DNA of 5,153 nt from Pseudomonadota bacterium (GTDB lineage: Bacteria > Pseudomonadota > Alphaproteobacteria > CACIAM-22H2), in the NCBI GenBank assembly GCA_020161965.1, contig JAIUNH010000313.1, forward strand, positions 1 to 5,153. Reading direction: 5' to 3'. Below, piece after piece: positions 1 to 5,153 of the stretch (within the stretch, counting starts at the first letter, position 1; every line of letters starts with the position of its first letter). A model generated the notes under the pieces. It searched no databases. It was not told the origin of the DNA and worked only from the letters and a program-made list of their open reading frames with translations. The position numbers were made by a program, and so were the translations under genes.

Positions 1-1
1 G

Positions 2-832
2 TGGTTACGGCGATGGTCGAGGAAACTCGTCCAAGGCGGGCCGGGCGTCAATGTCGCGCAATTGGTCGCGGCGGGGCGCTATCACTATGCGATGGGTTCG
101 GCGCTGACGACGCTTAACATGCGCGTCAACAATGTGCCGGGTGTGACCATCGCGTCGATGTTCCAGAAAAGCCCGCAGACTTTGGTGGCGCACCCCGATC
201 AAGGGATCACCAAGCTCGACGATCTCAAAACCCGGCGCGTCGCGGTCGCCAATTTCTCGCGCACGACGTTCTGGGCGTGGCTGAAAGCCGCGTATGGCTT
301 CGAGGACTCGCAGTTGCGCCCTTACGTCTACAACCCCGCCACCTTCGTCGCGGATCCTTCGTCGGTGCAGCAAGGCTTCGTCACCGAGGACGCGTTCTTC
401 CTGGGCCAGGCCTTGGGCAAGCCGCCGGTCACGCTGCTGCTCGCCGATTACGGCTATCCCGATTACCAGACGACGATCTTCGGCGTGGAATCCGAAATCG
501 CCGCGCGCCCGCAAGTGGCACAGCGTTTCGTCGATGCGACGATCAAGGGTTACGCGAGCTGCCTGACCGGCGATCCCACGCCGGCCTTCGAAGCGATCAA
601 GGCCGCGATGGCCGAACAATCGCTGGAGCTATCCGCCTTCAAAGTCGCGCAGATGAAGAAATACGAATTGGTCACCGGCGGCGATGCGGCCACGCTCGGT
701 ATCGGTGCGATGACCGACGCGCGCTGGCAGCGCATTTTCGACGTGATGTCCGAAGCGGGCGTCTACGCCAAGGATCTGAATTGGCGTGCGGCGTATCGGC
801 TCGATTTCGTCAACAAGCGTGTGACGCAGTAA
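2..832 (+). CDS. ABC transporter substrate-binding protein, SsuA/THI5-like (NMT1) family, 5'-truncated
   Basis: This is the C-terminal 276 residues of a periplasmic solute-binding protein that would deliver a small molecule to an ABC importer. The reading frame is open from the left edge to TAA at 830-832. The signal peptide and first strand of lobe 1 (roughly 50-60 residues of a usual ~330) lie outside the window. Family landmarks in order are QGGPGVNVAQLVAAGR near the start, the SRTTFWAWLKAAYGF block (about 257-301), ADYGYPDYQTTIFG (about 443-484), GDPTPAFEAIK (about 569-601), and a C-terminal GIGAMTDARW block followed by the usual FVNK tail. These match the subgroup of SsuA/THI5-like binding proteins common in alphaproteobacteria. 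Relatives bind riboflavin, thiamine pyrimidines, nitrate or sulfonates. Nothing here fixes the ligand, because the permease and ATPase genes are not in view. The gene ends 6 bases from the stop of the convergent MocR gene. The first ~10 codons fit the family poorly (see findings). Confidence 0.9.
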   Translation, partial: WLRRWSRKLVQGGPGVNVAQLVAAGRYHYAMGSALTTLNMRVNNVPGVTIASMFQKSPQTLVAHPDQGITKLDDLKTRRVAVANFSRTTFWAWLKAAYGFEDSQLRPYVYNPATFVADPSSVQQGFVTEDAFFLGQALGKPPVTLLLADYGYPDYQTTIFGVESEIAARPQVAQRFVDATIKGYASCLTGDPTPAFEAIKAAMAEQSLELSAFKVAQMKKYELVTGGDAATLGIGAMTDARWQRIFDVMSEAGVYAKDLNWRAAYRLDFVNKRVTQ

Positions 833-838
833 ATCGCA

Positions 839-2227
839 TTACACCATGGGCAACGCGCCCTCGGGCGAATCCTGCAGGATTTCGGCGAGGGTGGAGAGGG
901 CGCGTTCCAGATCGGCATCGTGATCGGGCTGGGTCAGCGCGATGCGCACCGCGTGGGGGACGGGTGCGCGGCCCACGGCGAAGGCGTTGGCGGGGGCCAC
1001 GCCGACGCCGCGCCGTCGCGCGGTTTCGGTGAATTCCTCGCGCCGCCACGGCTCGGGCATTTTCAGCCAGATATGGAAGGCGCGCGGATGGCTGCGGAAC
1101 TCGTAGCCATGCAGGATTTGCGACGCGAGTTTCTGGCGCCGCTCGGCGAGTTCGGTTTGATACGCCGCCGCTTTATCGGCGTCGCCCGAGCGAATCAGGC
1201 GCGTGGCGATTTCCGCGACCATCGGCGTGGTCATGAAGGTGGCGGCCCGGATCGCCGCCGTCGCGCGTTGAATGATCGCGTCGGAACCGTGGAGATATCC
1301 AAGCCGCAAACCGGGGGCGACCGTCTTCGACAGGCTGGTCAGAAACACCGTGATGTCGGGGGCGAGCACGGCCAAGGGCGTCGAAGCCGGATCGAAGCTG
1401 CCATAGATGTCGTCTTCGATGATCGTCACGCCGTGGCGGCGGCAAATCTCGACGATCGCTTTGCGCCGCTCCAGCGGCATGATCGTCGTGGTCGGGTTCT
1501 GGAAGGTCGGCAACGCGTAAAGCGCTTTGGGCGCGTGCTGGCGGCAGGCGGCTTCCAGCGCGTCGGGCAATAGCCCGTCATCGTCCATCTCGATCCCGAT
1601 GGGGCGCACGCCCAACAGATTCGCGATCGATTTGATGCCGTAGAAGGTCAACGCTTCGACCAGCACCACGTCGCCCGGGCGGCACAAGGCCGCGATCGCC
1701 AGCATCATCGCGTTTTGGGCGCCGGAGGTGACGGCGACGCGCGCGGGGTCGGCGTTCAAGCCCCGCCGGCGCAGCCATTCCGCACCGGCCTCACGATGGG
1801 CGGGCAGTCCCTGATTGGACGTGTAGCCGAGCAGCGGCTGGATATCACTTTGCGCGATGTCGGCGAGATGTTTCGCCACCATCGCGGCGGCGGGGCCCGA
1901 CGCGCTGGGCAGATTGCGCGAGAGGTCCACGTAATCGTCGGTCGTCGGCGGCGTGGGCATCAAGGGCGGCGGCGCGTCGCCCAAGCGGTCGCGAATATAA
2001 GTGCCGCGCCCGACTTCGCCGGCGATCAGGCCGCGCCGCTCCGCTTCGGCATAGGCGCGGGTGATCGTGCCGACGGTGAGGTGCAGCTTCCAGGCGAGAT
2101 CGCGATGGGTGGGCAGGCGATCGCCCGGCTTCAGCCGCCCCGCCGAGATGTCGGCGGCAAGGGAATCGGCGATCGCGATGTAGCGCGGGCCGGGGCGGGT
2201 TTCGATCTCGGGCTGCCAAGTTGTCAT
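839..2227 (-). CDS. MocR/PdxR-type PLP-dependent transcriptional regulator (GntR winged helix + aminotransferase domain)
   Basis: This 462-residue protein has the two-domain MocR design. A GntR winged helix spans about residues 13-80 (GPRYIAIADSLAADI, LKPGDRLPTHRDLA, TVGTITRAYAEAERRG, GRGTYI). A proline-rich linker (about 84-98) leads to a fold-type I aminotransferase-like domain (about 100-455). PLP-site residues are all present: Asn244 in FQNP, Asp272/273 and Tyr275 in EDDIYG, the Schiff-base Lys301 in SLSKTVAPGLRLGY, and the carboxylate-binding Arg428 in AVRIAL. Known members (GabR, PdxR, TauR) use PLP or an amino-acid-PLP adduct to control amino-acid, polyamine or vitamin B6 genes, often from a divergent promoter. 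The effector here is unknown. I chose the ATG at 2227 over the ATG 60 bases upstream. The first 20 residues of the longer form resemble no domain, and the promoter at 2235-2263 lies inside that extension. Its likely targets are itself and the divergent operon starting at 2324. Confidence 0.93.
   Translation of the reverse strand: MTTWQPEIETRPGPRYIAIADSLAADISAGRLKPGDRLPTHRDLAWKLHLTVGTITRAYAEAERRGLIAGEVGRGTYIRDRLGDAPPPLMPTPPTTDDYVDLSRNLPSASGPAAAMVAKHLADIAQSDIQPLLGYTSNQGLPAHREAGAEWLRRRGLNADPARVAVTSGAQNAMMLAIAALCRPGDVVLVEALTFYGIKSIANLLGVRPIGIEMDDDGLLPDALEAACRQHAPKALYALPTFQNPTTTIMPLERRKAIVEICRRHGVTIIEDDIYGSFDPASTPLAVLAPDITVFLTSLSKTVAPGLRLGYLHGSDAIIQRATAAIRAATFMTTPMVAEIATRLIRSGDADKAAAYQTELAERRQKLASQILHGYEFRSHPRAFHIWLKMPEPWRREEFTETARRRGVGVAPANAFAVGRAPVPHAVRIALTQPDHDADLERALSTLAEILQDSPEGALPMV
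858..891. repeat. Imperfect palindrome at the convergent gene ends (possible terminator hairpin)
   Basis: A 34-base imperfect inverted repeat is centred at 874/875. The outer arms CCCTCG (858-863) and CGAGGG (886-891) pair perfectly. Three mismatched positions follow, and then an inner stem GAATCCTG/CAGGATTT pairs, with one G-T pair. It sits inside the last codons of the MocR gene, 26 bases past the stop of the convergent substrate-binding protein gene. It could therefore slow or end plus-strand transcription. There is no T-run after it on either strand, so it is not a canonical intrinsic terminator and may simply reflect codon content. Confidence 0.3.
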
Positions 2228-2234
2228 AGAGACA

Positions 2235-2263
2235 ATGTAATTATTGACCCCGTATTGTGTCAA
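2235..2263 (-). promoter_or_regulatory. Sigma-70-like promoter for the MocR gene, predicting a leaderless mRNA
   Basis: Read on the minus strand, a perfect -35 TTGACA (plus-strand 2258-2263) is followed after exactly 17 bases by TTACAT (2235-2240) as the -10 box. The MocR ATG at 2227 begins 7 bases after the -10 box, which is where transcription would be expected to start. The mRNA would therefore be leaderless or nearly so. This agrees with the lack of a visible Shine-Dalgarno sequence upstream of that ATG. The region is also locally AT-rich compared with its surroundings. Confidence 0.6.
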
Positions 2264-2264
2264 T
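2243..2264. promoter_or_regulatory. Inverted repeat ATTGAC-N10-GTCAAT, candidate MocR operator
   Basis: The perfect 6-base arms ATTGAC (2243-2248) and GTCAAT (2259-2264) are separated by 10 bases, with centre-to-centre spacing of 16. Each arm contains the -35 box of one of the two opposing promoters. A protein bound here would occlude both. A second partial repeat, TATTG at 2242-2246 and 2253-2257, is spaced 11 bases apart, about one helical turn. MocR-family regulators such as GabR and PdxR often recognise direct repeats, so either arrangement could be the real site. The assignment to this MocR protein is inferred from position only. Confidence 0.4.
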
Positions 2265-2272
2265 GAGATCGT
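2244..2272 (+). promoter_or_regulatory. Weak candidate promoter for the DUF1127-LctP-PaiB-GNAT operon
   Basis: TTGACC (2244-2249) matches the -35 consensus at five of six positions. After 17 bases comes GATCGT (2267-2272), which matches only three of six -10 positions, although these include the important second A and last T. Transcription would start near 2279 and give a leader of about 45 bases. The weak -10 box would suit an activated promoter. No other convincing plus-strand promoter was seen between 2228 and 2323. Confidence 0.3.
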
Positions 2273-2313
2273 GACAAAGCGAGACATTCATTCGGGATGT
2301 TTTGCGGACAAAT

Positions 2314-2318
2314 GGAGG
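2314..2318 (+). promoter_or_regulatory. Shine-Dalgarno site of the DUF1127 gene
   Basis: GGAGG lies 5 bases before the ATG at 2324. This decides the start in favour of 2324 over the in-frame ATG at 2297, which has no comparable site in front of it. Confidence 0.75.
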
Positions 2319-2323
2319 ATTGC

Positions 2324-2569
2324 ATGGATACAATAGCCCGGACCGGCCCGCTCGAGCAGATCGCTCGCGCTGCCGTTTTCGCGACGTTGGAAGCCATGCG
2401 CGCGGTCGACCGCGTCCTTCTGCTCGCGGTCGAAACCCTGCTGAACTGGCAGGCCCGTGCGCGCATGCGCACCCAGATGGCCGAACTTTCGGAGCATCTG
2501 CGAAAAGACATGGGGCTGACGGTCGGCGACGTCATTCGCGAGTCCGACAAACCTTTCTGGATGAACTGA
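2324..2569 (+). CDS. DUF1127 domain small protein
   Basis: This is an 81-residue protein ending in a DUF1127 (YjiS-like) domain at about residues 41-79. It has a Trp followed by a basic run (NWQARARMRTQ), then ELSEHLRKDMGLTVGDVIRES and the hallmark KPFW just before the C-terminus. An N-terminal stretch of about 40 residues, rich in Ala, Leu and Val (AVFATLEAMRAVDRVLLLAVETLL), probably forms an amphipathic helix. It is too interrupted by charges to be a clear membrane segment. DUF1127 proteins are small, basic and common in alpha- and gammaproteobacteria. Some alphaproteobacterial members, such as CcaF1 of Rhodobacter, are linked to RNA turnover or stress responses. The role of this one is unknown. 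It is the first gene of the operon, 96 bases from the divergent MocR start and 14 bases before the transporter ATG. It may be an RNA-level or protein-level modulator of the operon, but that is a guess. Confidence 0.85.
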   Translation: MDTIARTGPLEQIARAAVFATLEAMRAVDRVLLLAVETLLNWQARARMRTQMAELSEHLRKDMGLTVGDVIRESDKPFWMN

Positions 2570-2583
2570 GCCGGGCGGGGGCC

Positions 2584-3954
2584 ATGTCAGCGACTTTGGC
2601 CCTCGTTCCCCTCTTGGTGTTCGCAGTGGCGGCGCTGCGCGGGGTGCAATTCCTCGCACCTGCCGCTTGTGCGGGCGCGCTCGCGGCGTTGCTGCTCGCG
2701 GGTTTTCCCGCCGCCGTTTTGCCGCGCGTATTTTGGATCGCCGCACCCATGGCCGCCGTGTTGTTCGCGGGCGTGATGCTGCGCGAGGTCGCGAACCCGC
2801 GCGTGACGGCCGCCGCACCGCGCGATGCGGCGCAGGCCCATCGCCGCTTGTTCGTCGCTTGTTTTCTGCTCGGGCCGTTCTTCGAATGCGCGGTCGGGTT
2901 TGGCATCGGCGCGATGTTCGCCTTGCCGTTCATCTTCGCCGCCCATCGTAAGGGTGCCAACGCCGCAGCTTTGGCGATGCTGACGCAATGCCTGGTGCCG
3001 TGGGGCGCCATGGCGATGGGACCGATGGGCAGTGCCGATATCGCCAGCGTCGACGCCATCGCGGTGGGCCAATCCGCCGCGGCCGCAATCGCGTGGATGT
3101 TGCCGCCGTTCCTGATCTCCTTTTGGTGGCTCACACGCGATCTCGGCGTTTCATGGTTCCAGCGATTCGCCGATGTCGCGTGGCTGGCACTGCTATGGCT
3201 CGTGCTCGATCTGATTTCGCCTTACGCGACGCCCGATGCGGCGGGGATCGCGGCTTGCGCGATCGTCGCTGGCTTGCGGCTCGTTTGGGACGAGCGCCCT
3301 ACGGCGGTGCAAGCTTTCGCGACGCTTGCCCGGCAATGGCCCTATGTCGCGCTGACGCTGGCATTGGCCGGATCGCGTCTGGTGCCGGAGCTTGGCGCGA
3401 TCACCAAAGCGGTCGCACTGCCGACCGCATCGAATCTGCCCGAATTCACGCCGTTCCACCACGCGAGTTTCTGGCTGCTGGCGCTTGCGCTGTTGGCGTC
3501 GCGTGGCAAGCAAGTGCCCGTCGCTGCCGCGTGGTCGCAAAGCAAACGCGCGATTTTCGCCGGTGCGGCGTTCATCCTGTTCGGCGAAGCGCTGGCGCAA
3601 GGCGGCTTCGCCGCCGCGTTGGTTTCCGCCTATACGCATATCGCCGGAGATCTGGCGATCGCGGTGGTGCCGATCCTCGGCGCTTTGGGCGGCATGGCGA
3701 CCGGATCGGCGCTGGCGGCGAGTGCCGTCAATCTGCCGCTGACCTTGCCGTTGATGGGCGACGATCCGTTGCCCGCGATCGGCGCGCATGTCGCCGTGGC
3801 TGCCGCTTTCACCGCCTTTTCGCCCGCGCGCGTGACGCTCGCGGCGGGCTTAAGTGGACTCGCGGGCGATGCGGGCGCGGTCTATCGTGAATTGCGTCCG
3901 CTGGTCGCGATGCTTTGCCTCGCTGCCGCCGCCTTGTTCGCGTGGGGAGTGTAA
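2584..3954 (+). CDS. L-lactate permease (LctP)-family membrane transporter, compact form
   Basis: This 456-residue polytopic inner-membrane protein has many hydrophobic segments. It resembles the L-lactate permease family, whose characterised members move lactate or glycolate, probably with protons. Three family regions are visible. Residues about 95-150 (GPFFECAVGFGIGAM, then LTQCLVPWGAMAMGPMGS) correspond to the re-entrant GFG motif and following helix. Residues 363-386 (PILGALGGMATGSALAAS) match the second GxLGxxxTGS repeat. Residues 408-434 (AFSPARVTLAAGLSGLAGDAG) match the SPQxIAVAxAxxGLxG segment. It is about 90 residues shorter than typical ~550-residue LctP, and the first motif is altered (GFGIGAM rather than GFGTPVA). 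The substrate may therefore differ, and lactate should not be assumed. The ATG at 2584 is preceded by a weak G-rich site (2573-2581). The same frame stays open further upstream only because it overlaps the DUF1127 gene. The PaiB-like gene follows after 5 bases. Confidence 0.8.
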   Translation: MSATLALVPLLVFAVAALRGVQFLAPAACAGALAALLLAGFPAAVLPRVFWIAAPMAAVLFAGVMLREVANPRVTAAAPRDAAQAHRRLFVACFLLGPFFECAVGFGIGAMFALPFIFAAHRKGANAAALAMLTQCLVPWGAMAMGPMGSADIASVDAIAVGQSAAAAIAWMLPPFLISFWWLTRDLGVSWFQRFADVAWLALLWLVLDLISPYATPDAAGIAACAIVAGLRLVWDERPTAVQAFATLARQWPYVALTLALAGSRLVPELGAITKAVALPTASNLPEFTPFHHASFWLLALALLASRGKQVPVAAAWSQSKRAIFAGAAFILFGEALAQGGFAAALVSAYTHIAGDLAIAVVPILGALGGMATGSALAASAVNLPLTLPLMGDDPLPAIGAHVAVAAAFTAFSPARVTLAAGLSGLAGDAGAVYRELRPLVAMLCLAAAALFAWGV

Positions 3955-3959
3955 TCGCC

Positions 3960-4565
3960 ATGTATGTGCCCGCCGCCTTCGCCGGAACCGATGCCCAAGC
4001 GCACGAGATGATCGACGCCTATCCTTTCGCGACCGTGATCGCGAAGGGGGCGGGCGGCATGGTCGCGGCGCATCTGCCCTTGCTGCGCGAGGGCGATACG
4101 CTGCTTGGGCATTTGGCGGGGCCCAATCCATTGGCCGATCTGCTGTTCGATGCGGCGAAGACCGGCACGGAAGTGCTGGCGATTTTCCATGCGCCCCATT
4201 TCTACGTCTCGCCGACTTGGTATCAGGCGAAAAGCGGCACGGTGCCGACTTGGAACTATGGTGCGGTGCATGTCTATGGCGTGCCGCGCGCGACGAACGA
4301 CAAGGCGAAACTGCGCGATCTGGTCTCGCGTCTCGCCGCGCAATACGAAACGGGCGAATGGCGGTTCGAGAACCAACCCGAGATTTTCATCGACAAGATG
4401 CTGGGCGGGATCGCCGGATTCGAAATCCCGATGACCCGCGTCGAGACCAAACTCAAATTGTCGCAGAACCGCGCACGCTCGGATCGCGACGGCGTGCTCG
4501 CCGCGATCAACGGCGAAAACGCGGAATTCATGCGTCGTTACGGACTTCCGGAGAAGCAACAATGA
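3960..4565 (+). CDS. PaiB-type FMN-binding protein (putative negative transcriptional regulator)
   Basis: This 201-residue protein matches the PaiB family along its whole length (usually ~205 residues). Family blocks are MYVPAAFA at the N-terminus, AAHLPLL (about 36-42), GHLAGPNPLAD (50-60), FYVSPTWYQAK (81-91), VPTWNYGAVHVYG (95-107), and a long C-terminal signature at 144-176 running from IDKMLGGIAGFEIP through KLKLSQNR. The fold is a split-barrel FMN-binding domain, cytoplasmic and probably dimeric. In Bacillus subtilis PaiB is described as a negative regulator of sporulation and degradative-enzyme genes and is encoded with the acetyltransferase PaiA. Whether such proteins truly bind DNA or act as flavin or heme enzymes is unsettled. 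The start at 3960 fits the family N-terminus and has GGGGAG (3944-3949) upstream. It lies 5 bases after the transporter stop, and its own TGA overlaps the next ATG. Confidence 0.92.
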   Translation: MYVPAAFAGTDAQAHEMIDAYPFATVIAKGAGGMVAAHLPLLREGDTLLGHLAGPNPLADLLFDAAKTGTEVLAIFHAPHFYVSPTWYQAKSGTVPTWNYGAVHVYGVPRATNDKAKLRDLVSRLAAQYETGEWRFENQPEIFIDKMLGGIAGFEIPMTRVETKLKLSQNRARSDRDGVLAAINGENAEFMRRYGLPEKQQ

Positions 4566-5153
4566 AAGTCGATACGGTCACGCTCGAAGGCAAATATGTG
4601 CGTCTCGTTCCGTTGGAGATGGCGCATGCCGACGGCATCGCTGCCGTCGTCGATGCGTCGTTGACGCAATATTTCCCCAAGCCTTTCCGTTCGGTCGATG
4701 ACGTGCGCGCGATGATCGCCGACGCGCTGAAGATGCGCGCGGCGGGCAGCGCGTTGCCGTTTACGACGATCGAAATCGCGACGGGGCGCATCGCCGGCGG
4801 TTCGCGCTTCGCCAATATCCGCACCCACGACAAAGTGGCGGAGATCGGCTTCACCTATGTCGGGCGCGATTTCCAGCGCTCGCCCGTCAACACCGAAGCG
4901 AAGATCCTGATGCTGCGCCACGCGTTCGAAACGTGGAAGGCGAACCGCATCGAGTTCAAGACGGATTCGCTGAACGTCCAGTCGCGCACGGCATTGACGC
5001 GGCTGGGTGCGGTCGAGGAAGGCACCTTCCGCAATCACATGCTGATGGAGGGCGGGCGCCTGCGCCACTCGGTGTGGTTCTCGATCATTCCCGACGAATG
5101 GCCGGCGATCCGCGCGCGCGTCACGGTCGATGGCGTCATCGCCGTGGTCGATG
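4562..5153 (+). CDS. GNAT-family N-acetyltransferase, RimJ/RimL-like, 3' end beyond the window
   Basis: The first 197 codons of an acetyltransferase that uses acetyl-CoA are visible. Matches to the RimJ/RimL-like branch are LEGKYVRLVPLEMAHADG (8-25), a central PFTTIEIATGRIAGGSRF (66-83), AEIGFTYVGRDFQRSPVNTE (93-112) in the acetyl-CoA-binding region, AFETWKANRIEFKTD (121-135), and the N-x-x-S motif with following GA (NVQSRTALTRLGAVEEG, 138-154), then HSVWFSIIPDEWP (169-181). This subgroup has HFQRSxVNTEAK-type residues where classic GNATs have the Q/RxxGxG/A loop. The acceptor cannot be told from sequence; options include a protein N-terminus, a small amine or an antibiotic. The start overlaps the PaiB stop by 4 bases (ATGA) with GGAG at 4550-4553, which indicates translational coupling. 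Most of the protein is present, since the family usually has about 200-240 residues. Confidence 0.9.
   Translation, partial: MKVDTVTLEGKYVRLVPLEMAHADGIAAVVDASLTQYFPKPFRSVDDVRAMIADALKMRAAGSALPFTTIEIATGRIAGGSRFANIRTHDKVAEIGFTYVGRDFQRSPVNTEAKILMLRHAFETWKANRIEFKTDSLNVQSRTALTRLGAVEEGTFRNHMLMEGGRLRHSVWFSIIPDEWPAIRARVTVDGVIAVVD

Noticed and set aside
5..619. A 204-codon minus-strand open frame opposite the substrate-binding protein
   Set aside because: It is antisense to a clearly homologous gene, Arg-rich and without domain features. It is typical of high-GC shadow frames.
920..1573. A 217-codon plus-strand open frame inside the MocR gene
   Set aside because: It is composed of Gly/Arg/His-rich low-information sequence antisense to the conserved aminotransferase domain.
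2228..2287. A 20-residue N-terminal extension of the MocR protein starting at the ATG at 2287
   Set aside because: It contains the predicted -35 and -10 boxes, has no similarity to the GntR domain start, and has no ribosome binding site.
2302..2583. A longer, 550-residue form of the transporter open upstream through 2302
   Set aside because: This stretch overlaps the DUF1127 gene in another frame, and its translation is Arg/Pro-rich and unlike a membrane protein. The hydrophobic family sequence begins at the ATG at 2584.
3915..3959. An upstream ATG for the PaiB gene at 3915
   Set aside because: It would overlap the transporter end by 40 bases and add MPRCRRLVRVGSVIA, which the family lacks. 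MYVPAAFA at 3960 is the typical PaiB start and has a good Shine-Dalgarno site.
3882..4562. A 226-codon open frame on the minus strand opposite PaiB
   Set aside because: It is the mirror of a well-conserved coding gene in high-GC DNA. Its Arg/His-rich composition and lack of any recognisable motif mark it as spurious.
4538..5068. A 176-codon minus-strand open frame opposite the GNAT gene
   Set aside because: The sense strand encodes an unmistakable acetyltransferase, and the antisense product shows no family motif.

Overview
The window looks like a piece of the chromosome of a high-GC alphaproteobacterium. Codons are strongly G/C-ending. The protein families present (a GntR/MocR regulator, a DUF1127 protein with the C-terminal KPFW signature, and an SsuA/THI5-like substrate-binding protein) are typical of Rhodospirillales/Rhizobiales-type genomes. 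No genus can be named from the sequence alone. No RNA gene, mobile element, CRISPR array or integrase was seen. Coding density is very high.

Layout: (1) bases 2-832, plus strand, hold the 3' part of an ABC-transporter substrate-binding protein of the SsuA/THI5-like (NMT1) family, cut by the window's left edge. (2) Bases 839-2227, minus strand, hold a MocR/PdxR-type regulator: a GntR winged helix fused to a fold-type I aminotransferase domain with its PLP lysine intact. Its 3' end meets the substrate-binding protein gene tail to tail with only 6 bases between the stop codons. (3) Bases 2228-2323 are a 96-base divergent intergenic region. It has a good minus-strand promoter that predicts a leaderless MocR transcript, a weaker plus-strand promoter, and an inverted repeat whose two arms contain the -35 boxes. 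(4) Bases 2324-5153, plus strand, hold four closely packed genes: a DUF1127 small protein, a compact L-lactate-permease-family membrane transporter, a PaiB-type FMN-binding protein, and a RimJ/RimL-like GNAT acetyltransferase that runs off the right edge. The gaps are 14 bases, 5 bases and a 4-base ATGA overlap, so this is very probably one transcript.

Working model (inference): the MocR protein senses an amino compound or PLP adduct and binds the shared intergenic operator. There it would control itself and the divergent operon, which couples a small-molecule permease with a PaiB/GNAT pair resembling the Bacillus paiAB arrangement. The individual protein families are well known. The less familiar points are the combination of DUF1127, LctP-like, PaiB and GNAT genes under a divergent MocR regulator, and the compact interleaved promoter/operator.
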